DNA from: Zopfochytrium polystomum
Taxonomy: Eukaryota > Chytridiomycota > Chytridiomycetes > Chytridiales > Chytridiaceae
Direction of reading: 5' to 3'
Length of the DNA stretch: 64,000 nucleotides
Assembly (NCBI GenBank): GCA_025765615.1
Contig: JAIVFJ010000048.1
Location: forward strand, 186,001 to 250,000
Below are positions 36,640-48,660 of this stretch, piece by piece; the first letter of the stretch is position 1; each line of letters begins with the position of its first letter. Made by a program: the position numbers and the translations under genes. Under the pieces are notes generated by a model. It did not search any database, was not told the DNA's origin, and worked only from the letters and a program-made list of their open reading frames with translations.

Positions 36640-37740
36640 CAGAATCATCACTTCATGCAATGCAATGTTGTCCAACCTAAACTCTTTTGTGGCATGTTCA
36701 CCAGCAAGACGCTGACAGAATTCAACGACTTTATTAGCAACATTCAGATCAAAGTCATTGGCGAAAAGCAATCCAGGACCTAACGTGGACAGACCTATTC
36801 CCTCTCGAGAGGCCTTTCTGCAACAATGAGGCCTACCATATGAACGTCACACATCTACCCAAGGGTCACTGGGATGGATGGCGCTTCTGGCTGCACTGCC
36901 AAAATGGTGGGAACAGCACACCAGGGCCAAAGGCCAGCGAAACACTTTCACCAAACTATCTCTATGTACAAACTGCCGCTGAGAAAGCTAATGCTGGACT
37001 GATTGTGGCTTTTGAAGCAACTGTCAAGTACCAGATTCTGCATCACATCATGACTTCATCAGAGTTCATGAATGCTGTGCTGAAGAGGCACACCACCTTC
37101 ATCAAGGAGAACGAAACAGCTTGGTCAGCTTTGATGATTAGGCTCCCAGAGACCTTGCACCTGTTTGAGCTCTGCCACAACATTCACCTCTATCGAGACT
37201 GTGTGGCTGCCATTTGCTGAACATTCAACAATGCCTGCCCATCCAGCTTGATTGATGATTTTGAAAACAGATGGTCAGGGCTGCAGCTACACACAGACAC
37301 TCAAAGCCCCTAGCAGTACCAAGACCTGAATTCTTATGTGCGTGAGATTGAGAGACTTCAGCGACAGTTCATCCAAGGTCATGGCCAGAACCGACTTGAT
37401 GAGTTTTTGCGCAAACTGCAGAGCAAACTGCGCACAGACCTCACACGTGGCTCAGGAAGAGTTGAAGGCACTGGGTGCAAGTTCTGAGCAGAGATTCCAA
37501 GCGTGGCCACCAACACACACACGCACAAGTCTGAGCACTGCCTGCACCATTCGCCGAGCCAATGCCATCTCAGCCAGGCTCCAAATGCAATCTTCACACC
37601 TGCTCAACCAAACCATGCATCAGCCTCAGCAACTGTGGCTGTACCACAAGCAACTCTTGTTCCTTTCTCTAGATTCGACCCTCAACCTGCTACAGGAGGG
37701 CCTTCTGTTTCTTCTTCTTCTCAAATAAACAGTTCCTCTT
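36640..37740 (+). pseudogene. Gag-like remnant of another LTR retrotransposon
   Basis: Fragments in two frames. One has AFEATVKYQILHHIMTSSEF; later comes LNSYVREIERLQRQF and LDEFLRKLQSKLRTDL. The helical composition and order resemble copia-type gag proteins. Stops and frame changes are present and no zinc knuckle or pol region follows. The right side is cut by the family A solo LTR at 37751. Confidence 0.55.
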
Positions 37741-37750
37741 GCCTCTACTT

Positions 37751-38161
37751 TGTAAACAGTCTACTCTGAGTGAGTGAGTGGAAGGAGTGAATGAAGTGGA
37801 GATGTGTGTTTGTGGGTGGTCCTTCTCCCCAACTTGGAGAGAAAGGAGAAAACTCCGTTATGAATTATTGATACATGATGATGATATACACACTGTAATA
37901 TTGCTAGGCAAGTGTGACTGGCACAGGGTAAAAACCTCTCCTATATTATCTGCTTGGGCAGAGGAGGAGGAAAACTGTTGACACTGGGTTTCCGTTCCAC
38001 TTAATACTTGGAGTATTTGTCATCAGCGCAAGCCAGCGCCCAGGTCTGCATTGGCAGTGGCTCGCTCTCCCATGGGCATCGTGAGAACAATAACTGACAG
38101 TCACAATAGGTTTGGGTCCGTCTTAAGCCTCTTGCTGCTAAAAAGTGTGTCCCGCCTAACA
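37751..38161 (-). mobile_element. Solo LTR, family A, copy 4, with target duplication tactt
   Basis: 411 bp, flanked by perfect 5-bp repeats tactt (37746-37750 and 38162-38166). This copy fixes the boundaries of family A as an LTR. No matching internal region occurs in the window, so the coding partner is unknown. Confidence 0.93.
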
Positions 38162-38263
38162 TACTTGTTTGTGAACACTGCAGCAGTGAGCACATTACAC
38201 ACAGGCATAGCCTCTCTTCCGTACATGATCAATTCTGGAGCTGTACCCACAATGATCCCACAA

Positions 38264-38547
38264 TGTCAGGAACAGGGCAGGACAGGACAAGGCAGACAAG
38301 GAACTGAGAGGAGTGATGATTGTATTGGAAACAATAATTCACTTGAAGGATGGGACAGTCCCCCATCCCCCTTTTATACCTTTTGAGAGTCTTCCTTGTC
38401 AAGACTCAAAGAAAGTTACAGAAAGATCAATTAGTAATACAATGATACCAATGATGCCAATGCAAGGTTCCAGAAGGTTCCACAAGGTTCCATGAAGGAA
38501 TGTTCTAGAAGGTTCCAGAGGTTTCCAGAGGGTGATGATTCATTACA
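38264..38547 (-). mobile_element. Solo LTR, family B, inverted and shortened
   Basis: About 284 bp, starting TGTCAGGAACAGGG and ending near TTCATTACA. Part of the internal TTCTGGAACC-type unit is missing. No clear target duplication. Confidence 0.85.
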
Positions 38548-39546
38548 ACTATAAGTCTACCAGTGTGTGAAATATCACTTCGATTTGTGGAAAAACTGCA
38601 GAGTTTGGCACAAGTGAATGTGGGGCGCTGCACCTTAACTTCGACATTTCCACGAAAACTTTTGTCACCCCTCAGTACATCGCAGTATCTGTTTCGTATT
38701 TAACTCATCTCGCGGTCGGCTCTAACGCAATGTAATCAGCTCTCAATTGTTAATCCTGAGAAAGAGGGGAGCTGAGGTCGAGCTGGGCCGAGCTGAATTG
38801 AGCGGGAAACAAAGTGCCTCAAAACTTGGAACCCCTTTCCTACTGTTTTAGTGCGACGAACTCCTCCAATCTGCGGCCTGCCAGAGTTCCTTCTTTTTTT
38901 TTTTTTTTGTTATTTTTTTTTCCCTGTTAATCTTACGAAACGGAATGCCGTTCGGAAGGGATTTTATTTGTCGTTGTATTTCTTGATTGATATATCCTCT
39001 GGCGTATGTTCGATATGTGTGACGGTGTGTTTCTCTTCTGTGGGTCTGCATGTCGCAACGGTCACGCTGCCTTTTGGTTTTGACACGGAATAAATAACGC
39101 TGGTTTACTCAGCGGTGACTCGGCACAAGCGAGCCTCGCACCACCCTACGTCATTACTAATACACTTACTTCTGTTTTGGAGGGAGGAAAGAAAAAAGCC
39201 CTCGTTGGCAAGTTGAAAGTTGATTGATTGATTGATTGACTGATTGAATGGGGGTTGGGGAGATAAGATCAAAGGAGATTTGAAAATTTTTCTTTTTTAT
39301 CCTGTTTGCAGTTTTGCTTTCCTGATCCTCCTGATAACAGAGGGACAGGGCGGGAGGCAGAGCGAGCGAGCGGCGATCGAGAGGAGGAAGAAAAACATTA
39401 GAACGGAATGGAAAAGAGAGGGAGAGAGGGAGAGAGAGAGAGAGACAGACAGACAGACAAAGAGAGAAGAGAGTGAGAACAGGCCCTAGTTAAGAAAATA
39501 AAGAAAAAACAAGGAAAAAAAGAAACGAGCAAAAAAAGATTTTGAG
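38548..39546. other. Intergenic region upstream of the carrier gene
   Basis: No gene recognised. It contains T-runs around 38890-38920, a GATT tandem at about 39221-39248 and a GA/GACA purine tract at 39415-39475 just before the carrier start codon. Confidence 0.5.
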
Positions 39547-41672
39547 ATGCCAAACTCGCCCTTCTCATCCTCTTCCTCTTCCTCCTCCTCCTCCAACTAC
39601 TCCCCCGTTATGGCCTCGGCGCCAGCAGCAGCAGCACCAGCAACAAGATCTTCCCACCCAACCTCACCCTCACCATCAGTAACACCGTTGTCCACGTCAC
39701 CACCACCATCATCATCTGTATCAGTATCAGCATCAGTAGCAGCATCAGCATCAGCATCGTCAGCTTCCTCCTCCTCCTCCTCATCGGCAATGGCTCCACC
39801 ATACCCCTCCTCTCGCCGGCCAACAGCCTTCTCCTCCCTGTCCTTCTCCTCGTCAGCAGCTACCGCCGCCGCCTCGTCCTCCTCCTTGCCCGTGGCCTCG
39901 GCAGCCGCCGCGGCTGCCGCCTCCTCGTCCTCCTCCTCCTCCTCGGCAGCAACCACCGCCGCCGCCGCCGCCGCCTCCTCGTCCTCCTCGTTCCTGCGGA
40001 AGCAGCGGACGCCCTTGGCCCTCGCCGCCGTGTCGGCCGCAGCGGTCGCCGCCGCCACGGTCCTGGTCGGACCGGGCCTGCTGAAAAAGGACGACGCAAC
40101 CACCGCAGCTGCCATCGACACGATCGTCTCGCCCTCCATCCTCGCGCACCCGTCGCCCCTCGCTCAACACCACGTCAACCTGACCGAGTTCCAGCGGAAC
40201 CGCAACAACTTTTTGTCCGGCTGCATTGCCCTTGCCACCGCTTTTGCCGTAATGCATCCGATTGTGAGTTGAAAAATACACGCCTTTTGAAGGCGGTTGG
40301 TTACCCTTTCTCGCCGGCGAGCTCATAAATGCTGACCAAAAAAAACCCCCTTTGGTCACTCCTCGTGTGGTTAAAAACTAGGACACTTTGAAGACTCGCA
40401 TGCAGGCGAGCGCAGGGGCCGGCGGCTCTGCGCGATCAGCCCTCAGCTTCCGGTCCCTGTTTTCTCCCGAGATGGCACGAGTCCTCGGCCGCGGCTTTGT
40501 TGCCAGCGTCATGGGCGCCGGCCCTCAGGTGTGTGTGTGTGTGTGTGTGTGTGTTTGTGGGTAGAGGCGGTGTGAAGATAGAGGATGCAAGACAGTGCTT
40601 GTGTGCATGAGTGTTGGAAGTTGCGTGGCTGGGTGGTTCTTGGCAATCGAGACCCGCCCTGCATGGCATCGGATCTTTTGGTCGCAATCTCTGCCCAATC
40701 GGCTTTTGCTCACACGCCCAATTCACCCGCCTTTCCCTGCAAATAACACCCCGAACCAAACCACCATTCCGAACCCAAAATCACAAAATCATTCAGGGCG
40801 GCCTCCGTCTGTCGTCGTACGAATACGCAAAATCCCACCTTCTCGCGCACCACCACCGCTCCCCAACCGCATCCTCCCCTTCGTATTCGGCAAACCTCGG
40901 CCCGATGGCCGCGTCGGCCGTCGCCGCGGTCATTGGCGACCTGGCCTCCTCCATCGTCAAGGTGCCGCGGGAGGTTGTCACGGCCCGCCTGCAAACGGCA
41001 AAAGTCGCCGCCGGCGAGAAGCCAATGAGCTCGATGCAGATGGTGTCTTCCATTGTGCGGCAGCAGGGCCCGCTGGGACTGTTTAGGGGCTTTTGGTCGA
41101 CAACCACCCGAGGTGGGTTTTTTTCCTTTTTCAATTTTTTCTTCGTGGTTTGTGGTTTGTTGGGTGCTGACTCTTTTCTCTTTTCTCCAGACGCGCCCTT
41201 CATGGTGATTCTCTTTACCACGTACGAAGCGTTCAAGCAGTACCAGCACCACTTTGTGTTTGGCATCCCGACCGACGACGAGGACGACGACCCGCTGACC
41301 ATCACGACCCTAAAGTCGACGCTCTTTGGCGGCGTGTCGGGCGCGCTCGCCGGATTCCTCACGACACCCTTTGACGTGATCAAGACCAAGGTCATGACGT
41401 CGCCCGTCGAGGTCGGGGCGCCGGGCCGCGCTGCGGCGGCCTCTATGTGGAGCGTTGCGAGGTCGCTGTACGCGGACCAGCGGGAAGCGCTGAATAGGGC
41501 GCGATCGGCGGCGATCCCGATCTCGCCGGCGAAGCGGCTGCTGGGCCCCTCATCGGCGTTCTTTACGGGCGCCGCGGCGCGGTCGGTGTGGTGGTTTGGC
41601 ATCTGCTCCATCTTTTTCCCGATCTACGAGCGGTCCAAGGAAACCATGCGGGCCATTACGTTGGATCTGTGA
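39547..41672 (+). CDS. Mitochondrial carrier family (SLC25) transporter
   Basis: Four exons (39547-40263, 40382-40528, 40797-41112 and 41191-41672) join in phase to 553 codons. All three carrier repeats show the signature after helix 1, 3 or 5: HPIDTLKTR (split by intron 1), VPREVVTAR and TPFDVIKTK. The first about 180 residues are Ser/Ala/Pro low complexity and precede the carrier core, which starts near FLSGCIALATAFAV. Carriers exchange solutes across the inner mitochondrial membrane. The second-repeat motif GDLASSIVKVPREVV is reminiscent of S-adenosylmethionine or metal-carrier subfamilies, but substrate residues cannot be assigned with confidence. A Met at about residue 22 or 81 could be the true start. 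Confidence 0.92.
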
Positions 41673-42199
41673 GGGGTTGCCAATGGGTGCCTTTTTTTTT
41701 TTGTTCTTTTCTCTTTCTTGTTTCCCACCACGCCGAACCAGAGCCTTTTTTTTCTTTTTTTTTTTTTTTTTTTTAGGTTTTGGTTTTGGTTTTCGCTGTC
41801 TTCTCCGGCAATGAGTTCTTGTTCTTTTCACTACCACCGTTACACCCCTTTTAAACTTTCTCTCTATCTCTGTCTCTCTCTCTCTCCCTCTCTCGCCTTT
41901 TTCCCTTCTGCTTTGCTTGTGTGCTTGTTTGCTTGCTTGCTTTGATTGTCCAGGCGGCCCCCACTTTGACCGTGTGTGTGCGCCGCATCGTTTACCCCCC
42001 CACCCTCACTCCGCGTCTGTTCGGGTCTTCAGCGCCCCCAAACAAAACAAACAGTGATATGAGATGCCCACAATGCCCGCTACTTGTCGTTATTAAGTAT
42101 TATTGGTACCACACCGAATCCACGCGCGCGAGCGCGCATACACCCACCCACATGACTCACTCACTCTCTCCATCTCCCCCCGGTCAGTCCGTCAAAAAC

Positions 42200-43488
42200 T
42201 CACATGAGGCCGCACGCCCCTGCAGCCGCGGTGGCGTCCACACCTCCTCCTCCTCCTCCTCCTCCTCCTCCTCCTCCTCTGCCCTTGTCGCCGTCCCCGT
42301 CTTCGACCACGGCGTACATGACGTTGATTAGCAGCGAGCACGTGTCGCACGCCACGCGCGTCACGCGGGCCTCCAGCTCGGTCTCCGTGATGGCAAAGAC
42401 GCCGCCGCAGCGGCACGGGTGGGTGAAGGTGCGGGCGTCTTTGGTGGGTTTTTTGACGGAGGGGGGAGGGGAGTACGTGTGTAAATAATAATAACGATGA
42501 CATTATGTATAATAACATTCTGGGAATGAATGAATGAACGAATGAATAAAAAGGTGAGTAATTTTAATTTTTTTGTTACCTTCGTCATAGGCCATGTCGT
42601 CCAGGTCCACGTCCTCGTGCACGGTGCCGGCGGCGGCCAGGCGAGCGCGGGTGGCTTTTGTGTTTTTTTTTTTGTGTTTTTTTTTTTTTTTTTTTGGGTT
42701 TGTTTGTTTGCTTTCACGACAGAAAAAAAGGAACCGGGCCAATCAAGAAAACAAAAAAAAAAACAACAAAAAACAACAAAAAGTACTGCACCCGCCAGGT
42801 CCCGGTCGTAGAACCGCCGCCGGTCCTCGTCCTTGAGCACCGCCCACGCCGCCATCACCGCGTCCAGGCGCCGCTGCTGCTGCTGCTTCTGCTGCTGAGT
42901 CTGCTGCTGATCATCGTCGGCTTGCGGCGGCGGCGGCGGGGACGCGTCGGCATCAGGATCGGCGGGTTCGGAGGGTGGTGGTGGTGCTGGTGATGATGGT
43001 GTTGGTGCTGCTGCTGTTGAGGGGATGGAGGAGGAGGAGGATGACGACGACGAGGAGGAGGAGGATGAAGCCGCGGCGGCGGCGGCTTGGTTGACTTTGT
43101 CGGGGTGGAGCTTTTTTTTTTTTTTTTTTCCGTTTTGGTTGGGGGTGTGTTCGGCGAAGAGAGAGGGACTGGGGGGTGAGGGGGGCCGATCATGCGTTTT
43201 GGGCTGTCGCTCCGATTGCTCCACTCCCTTTCTCTCTCACGCCACGCATGGCACGTACCCAACGGACACACACACACACACACACACACACGCTACACGC
43301 ACGCACACAGGCACAACCGCCGTTGGTCCCTCGTCGTCGGGCAGGCCCCCCCTTCTTCGTCGTATCTCTCTCGCTATCTCTCAATCTGTCATACATACCT
43401 TTACGATCAGCTCCTTGAAGCGCCGCCTGATCTCCTGGTGGGTGGCAGTCTCGGGCAGGCCGAGGGCGTGGTAGTGGTTAGGGGGCAT
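42200..43488 (-). CDS. DPH4: DPH4-type J-domain protein (diphthamide biosynthesis)
   Basis: Four exons (43488-43399, 43110-42792, 42654-42580 and 42438-42200) join in frame to 240 codons. The J domain begins NHYHALGLPETATHQEIRRRFKELIVK, and intron 1 falls just before LHPDKV, the HPD motif that stimulates Hsp70. Helices III/IV follow a long Ser/Gln/Pro insert (AVMAAWAVLKDEDRRRFYDRDL). Exon 3 has VHEDVDLDDMAYDE. Exon 4 has the CSL/DPH-type zinc finger (CRCGGVF...ACDTCSLLINV), as in DPH4 (yeast Jjj3). The family supplies electrons or iron handling to diphthamide synthesis on elongation factor 2. The C-terminus carries a poly-Gly run from a CTC repeat. The insert of about 55 residues inside the J domain is unusual. 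Confidence 0.9.
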
Positions 43489-43556
43489 GTCGACTGCTGT
43501 GTTGTTTTTTTTTTTTTTTTTTTTGTTGGGGTGTGTGGTGATCGGGTGTTGCGCAG

Positions 43557-43607
43557 AGGGAGAGAGATGGAAAGGGAGGGGGAGAGAGAGAGTTAGAGAG
43601 AGAGAGT

Positions 43608-43648
<41 letters not shown>

Positions 43649-43677
43649 AGAGAGAGAGAGAGAGAGAGAGAGAGGCG
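43557..43677. repeat. GA microsatellite
   Basis: Purine GA tract with TTAGAG interruptions, upstream of DPH4. A similar GA tract at 45138-45221 lies inside the DNA transposon, between its two genes. Confidence 0.95.
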
Positions 43678-43875
43678 GAGACAGAGAAAAATATTGAAGT
43701 TGACACTGGCAGAGCAGCCGGGCGGAACCCGCCGGGCAAAATGCGAAACGATCAACACCGATCAGGCCACACACGAAGATTTTTTTTTTTTTTTTTTTGG
43801 TAACTTACGCTCGACCTCCGGGGGATTGTCTAAAACGGAGAGAGATTGTACGAAACTTCATTTATTGTACAGATG

Positions 43876-45047
43876 TCACCACACATTGGGCCGAGGAAAT
43901 ACAGAAACGTAAGCTGGGCGAGAATGGGGCTGGCTGTACCAGTCGCCGTCAAACTCCACGTCCTCCTCGTCTTCCTCGCCCTCCTCGCTCTCACTCTCCT
44001 CGCTCTCGTCCCACGACATTTCCTCGTCAGACGATCCGTCTAGTGATTCCGTCTCGGCTGGTTCCTCCCTCTCCCGCGTTTGAGCCGCAGAAGGTCCATC
44101 CACCAGAGCAGCAGGAGCTGGTCGTAATATTTGCAGCAACGCCTCTCGAATGTCATACATAGGCTCATACTCCAGCTTCATATTCACCAGGAAGCACACA
44201 ATTTTGAAAAACTCATTGAGCCTTGGGCGACCGTGACGAAACTGCTGTGTTGCGAGGCATCGAAACTCGCGAATCCGCTGGTTAACGTTTTCGTGACGAG
44301 TGCCAATCCTCTTGACTGCTCGATTGATAACAGGATCGAGACTCGCTGACGTCAGAAAACGAGGATCTCCGCGAAAGCCTTTGTCAGCTGCGACGCATTC
44401 GCCAGGACCAAGGAGAGGCGCTAGCCCCGCACGAGCGATCCGGAGGTCTGGATGGGATCCGCAAGGAAAGCCGTCACTCACCCACACAATCTTGAGGTGA
44501 CCGATGGCTGTGCCCACGACGAAGCGAATACCGGCGTGCTTGTGCTTATGGGAAAAGTCCGACTTCTGTCGGTGGCGCTGCTCCGGAACGTGAATGTCGA
44601 TGCCGTCAGCGTACATGGAAAACTGCGGCGAAGACCAGTTGCACCAACGGTCTTCGAGGGAAAACTGAGGATATTGTAAAGTTAGAGGTGGCAAAGCTCG
44701 AAAGTCGTGAAAGAATTTACATGTGCAATATCAAGAAGCGCTTGTAAGCCCGACGACGACCAGTTCAACCACGTTTGGGCGCTAACACCAAGAGTCCTCC
44801 GGGCCACGTACTGCGTGGGGTAGACTTTCAAGAGGTACAGAGCGCAGAGAAGATGAATGGGCTTTGTTGCTGGGTGGTTACCCGGCACTCGGATGCGCAA
44901 CCAGATATCGTCACAAACTTGCGCCGAAACTCCAAAAAAGGCTTTGAAATCGTCAGCCACATTCGTTTGGCGGTGCTTCGGCTGGTCGCTCGCTGTGAAG
45001 TGGTGGAGGAAATGTGCTTCCCAATCGACAGAAAGTTGATCCGTCAT
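43876..45047 (-). CDS. DDE transposase (PIF/Harbinger-like, DDE_Tnp_4 type)
   Basis: Two exons (45047-44721 and 44664-43876) join in phase to 371 codons. Exon 1 is a helical N-terminal region (HLLCALYLLKVYPTQYVARRTLGVS), probably helix-turn-helix. Exon 2 has the catalytic core: YADGIDIHV (first Asp), a KHKHAGIRF segment, IVWVSDGFPCGSHPDLRI and CVAADKGFRGDPRF. An RHENVNQRIREFRCL block follows, as in HARBI1-type enzymes. The C-terminus is acidic (poly Glu/Asp). The frame is intact, so it may be active or domesticated. Its place inside terminal inverted repeats favours a transposon gene. Confidence 0.85.
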
Positions 45048-45145
45048 GTGGGTGGCTGGTGTATTCACGACTGTAGCGAGACTAACTTCTTTATAAAGAA
45101 GGGAGAGAGAGAGTGTGTGTGTGGGTGAGGCAGACAGAAAGAGAG

Positions 45146-45213
<68 letters not shown>

Positions 45214-45952
45214 GAGAGAGAAAACAAGACAGCACGGAGAATAGGGGTCCGAGCCACAATAAAGCCAGAGAAATTGATCATTTGGACGCGTGTTTACAAT
45301 TAACGGACTCGGTTGTTTGGAAACTTGCATTGCGAGACGGAAGTGCGAAAAAAAAAAGATGTTGAATTTTTTTTCTTGTCAACAAAACAAGATTCCATTG
45401 CACAACATCTCTCGTCGCGGTAAAGAAGTCACCATCACGGTACAGATTTTGACCACGCGGTCCAAAAAACAGCCACGCGGTCTACTTTACCAATTGACAA
45501 AAGGAGCCACCCATTAGCAACTAGACCGCGTACCAAGCCCAAATTGAAAATGCACAATAATTTTATTTTTGTGCAGTCGCGTGATGTTTAGACCGCGTTG
45601 CAGCCAAAAAACAAAACGGGGGAAAAAAGGAAAAAAAGAGAAGCCCTGCCTGAACGCTGCATTGTGAAACGAAGAGTGAAGAGTCATTGGTGGTGTGCGC
45701 CTTGGCCCCAAGTCCGAGCTGTGCAAAACAGTTCATATGCGGCGCATGCCTTGTCTCTCTTTCACTCTCTTGCCCAGTCTCCAGCCCTCTCTCCTCTCCC
45801 CCTCGCTGTCTGTCACATGCTCATAGCTCACACAAGCGCACACCATTCCTCGCTCTGTACCTATCGTCCTGTATCGCTTGCTTCCATGGCGAACCCACAA
45901 ATATGAAACGCGCAAGAATAGTATAAAACACCCCCCTCGCTGCAAAACCGCA

Positions 45953-47121
45953 ATGAAATCAGACAGTGAAGAGAGCAGCGAAAGCAGCGCGCGCCAAATC
46001 CCTGGCCGTGCTCGCAAGATTGACTATAACAATACATGGTGTGAGAAAGATCAGAAAAACCTTGACGCCGCCTGCGCAAAAGTCGACTGGTCCCTCCTGC
46101 CGCAACCAATTCGAGGGGCTGACATCAAAAAGCACTTTCCTAAATTTTCCAAGTTTGGCGTTCCGTTCATCCGTTCGAAAATTGCTGGTAAGGGTGTGGA
46201 AAGACGTTGACTTCATAACGCACATGATCTCACCGTTCCCCTCTCTCCCTGCCTTCCTTGCGGCCCTCCCAAGCTTGGCGAGCTCTTCAAGAGAACACTC
46301 TCGCGCGAGGGTCGCTCCTTGCCTCCTTACTCCATTCTTCGGACAAGAAAGAGCCCTCTCAGCGCCACACTCATTCCTTTGACGAGCCTGTTGCTGCCTC
46401 ACCCATTGCTCAGCCAGACGACTCCGACATCGACGAGAGCATCTCGGACAAAGAGTTCCATTTCGGCGATTCTACTGACTTCGACGGTCCCACAGAAATG
46501 CTGCGCAACCGTGAGAATCCGCAGCCTTTGTACCCACGCAAGCGCAAATATGACGGGGAGCCCTTCAGCGCAGACGTCCTTGCGAACAACTCCAACATGC
46601 GATACTCGATGGAAGACGTCACAAATCAACCTGGGCGTTTCAACAAGAACTTTCGAGCGGTCACGCCTTCAAATTTGCGACAAATACAGCCATCTCCGCC
46701 TCCATCCTTGCGTGGTGACGGTGGCTTTTCTGTCGACTTTTTGACCTCGGCTTTGAGGCCCACCATATCAATTCCGTCTGACCACTTCATCCATGTGGTC
46801 CCAGTGCCAGGTCATGTGCTCGTCCTTGTTCACTTACTGTCGGGGCACAGCGTCACATTTAAAGTACCAGGCGATAGGCAGTCAATTATTGCCACCTATG
46901 TGCGCGATTCAGATGAAGGTGGTAATGTCTGGAAAATGGACGACCACAGTGAGTGGGACAATCTCTTGGTGTTAGGCGTGAAACATTTTCTGCTTAACAC
47001 AATCACCATTGAAGCCAATTTTCCACGTCAAGTAACGGATGAAGTAGAGCGCCGTGAGGTTGTGGATAAAAATGGCGTTCGGGTTGGCTTAATTTTGATT
47101 TACAAAAATTTCGAGAACTAG
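45953..47121 (+). CDS. Transposon companion protein of unknown function
   Basis: Two exons (45953-46187 and 46274-47121) join in phase to 360 codons. I do not recognise the family. The N-terminal part (TWCEKDQKNLDAA...VDWSLLP...IKKHFPKFSKFGVPFIRSKIA) is basic and helical and may bind DNA, which is the role of the Myb-like second protein of Harbinger elements; that is inference. A Pro/Ser/Asp linker follows. The last about 110 residues (DHFIHVVPVPGHVLVLVHLLSGHSV... to a C-terminus VGLILIYKNFEN) look like a beta-sandwich, faintly like the alpha-crystallin/HSP20 fold. Divergent pairing with the transposase inside shared terminal repeats is the main evidence for its role. Confidence 0.65.
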
Positions 47122-47189
47122 GACAAGAAGGCACTGTTGTTCAATAAAGCTTAGTTTGTGCAGTGACCTCTGTTTTTAGACAATCCCCC

Positions 47190-48660
47190 CGCACATTACC
47201 TTCCGCCGCAGCTAGGCGTCTCCCTGATCTTGACATTTTCATCTTCCTATTCAATCAAGCATCGAATGTATTACGCAAGAAGTGGAGAAAGATGTGACAA
47301 AGAGAGCTAAAAAGTTTCCTCAAGAGCGGGAACGGGTACTGCTGGCTGCGGTGTAATGCATGGTTTTTCTTGTATTTCCTGTTCGCCATCTTTTGAAGTA
47401 ATAAAGTAAGAGAACTATTATTTTATTAATGTTGGTTGTCCAACATAAGCCACCGACTGATGCTCAATGTTGCCCCTACCCCACGTGTCGCTTTTAGAGG
47501 CAATGAGCAAGCGACCGTGGTGGAAGGGACTGGATAGCGACAAGGGTGGGGTGCGACGAGGAGGACGTTGGTTGAGAGATGGATGGAACAGGATGGGATC
47601 AAACACAAATTTTCTTCTATTTCTTATCGATTATCATGTGCGCAGGGGCATATCCAAGCGAGCAAAAGGAAACTTCGGGGAGAGGCACGCAAAGTGAGGG
47701 ACCTGTACTAACGAACAAAAAAAAAAAAAAAAAAAAAAATGAACAACACGAATCCAAGGAATGGTGGCCGCCCTGAAAAACGCGTCCCTGAATATTCGAC
47801 GCTGCTAGCAAGCTTGCCAGTCCAAGTCTGTGAAAAATGAAAGATACCCCACCTAACTGGAGTGCAAAAGGTCCACATTGAGTGTGCAAAGTATGAGCAG
47901 GATCGAATGATAGGAAGGGGAGAACGCTTCCAAACCACTGACCGAGCCCCATACCTCTGATCCTTAAGCTTCTACTTTGAAAATCGGCCAAAAGTCGAAT
48001 CGGTAAACCGGGCGAAATTCACAGATGTTTCTCGAGTGGGCGTGGTCCCAAAATGGGGGTACACGATACAAACTGACAGACTTTCCACAGTGATGATGTT
48101 GCTGCAATTATAAAGAGGAGTCTTGAACTGCCCAAAAAGTTGGGGAAAAGTGGCCGCGACTCCAAAAGTGACCAAAAGTACTACTTCTGCAAACTGAGCA
48201 AAAATTGGCAAAAATATTTGAAGTGAATTAGCCCACGCCGTCAAATAGGACCTCAATTAATTTGTCCGAGAAATCCTCCTCAAAGACGCCAGCCGCAGAG
48301 TAGATCACCGCTGCATTGACCCTAACCCATGGCGGACCACTCCGCCAACAGCGGATGGTGGGTGCACTAGGAAGGCAAGACCACGTGAAGCACGGGAAAG
48401 GGGAGGGTGGGTGGTTACACAGCACGATGCAGGGCGGCCAGTGGCAGCGCTTCCCAGGCCGGAACGTCCGCTTCGGCTGGACGATCCACGAACTCGCACG
48501 CCTGCGGCACAACGACGTCGCTAGCGGCGGCGGCGGCGGCCTCCGCGCCGTCGGCGTCACGACGCCGACGTAATCGCCGTTGGAGCCGTCTGAGGCCTTT
48601 TCCTATTTTCGAGCCAAAAAACCTTTGTTTCCTATTTTCGAGCAAAGAGCCAAGTGGGTG
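47190..48660. other. Mostly gene-free stretch with a possible short minus-strand gene
   Basis: Positions 47190-48220 show no recognisable gene and include a run of about 22 A at 47718-47740. On the minus strand, frames at about 48530-48412 (ending WEALPLAALHRA) and 48298-48228 (VNAAVIYSAAGVFEEDF..., stop at 48228) join in phase through a GTAACC donor and a GGGTTAG acceptor, giving a plausible C-terminus of a small protein. No family or start codon is evident, and it could be a remnant. Confidence 0.3.

Larger units (their letters stand above)
43820..47189. mobile_element. Two-gene DNA transposon with terminal inverted repeats
   Basis: GGGGGATTGTCTAAAA at 43820-43835 recurs inverted at 47174-47189 (16 of 16), with weaker similarity extending inward. 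Between them are a DDE transposase gene on the minus strand and an unknown gene on the plus strand. They are divergently transcribed from a shared region of about 0.9 kb, and each ends with a polyadenylation signal close to its terminal repeat (AATAAA near 43860 on the minus strand, 47142 on the plus strand). This layout is typical of PIF/Harbinger-like elements. I could not identify a target duplication, so the outermost bases are uncertain. Confidence 0.75.
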
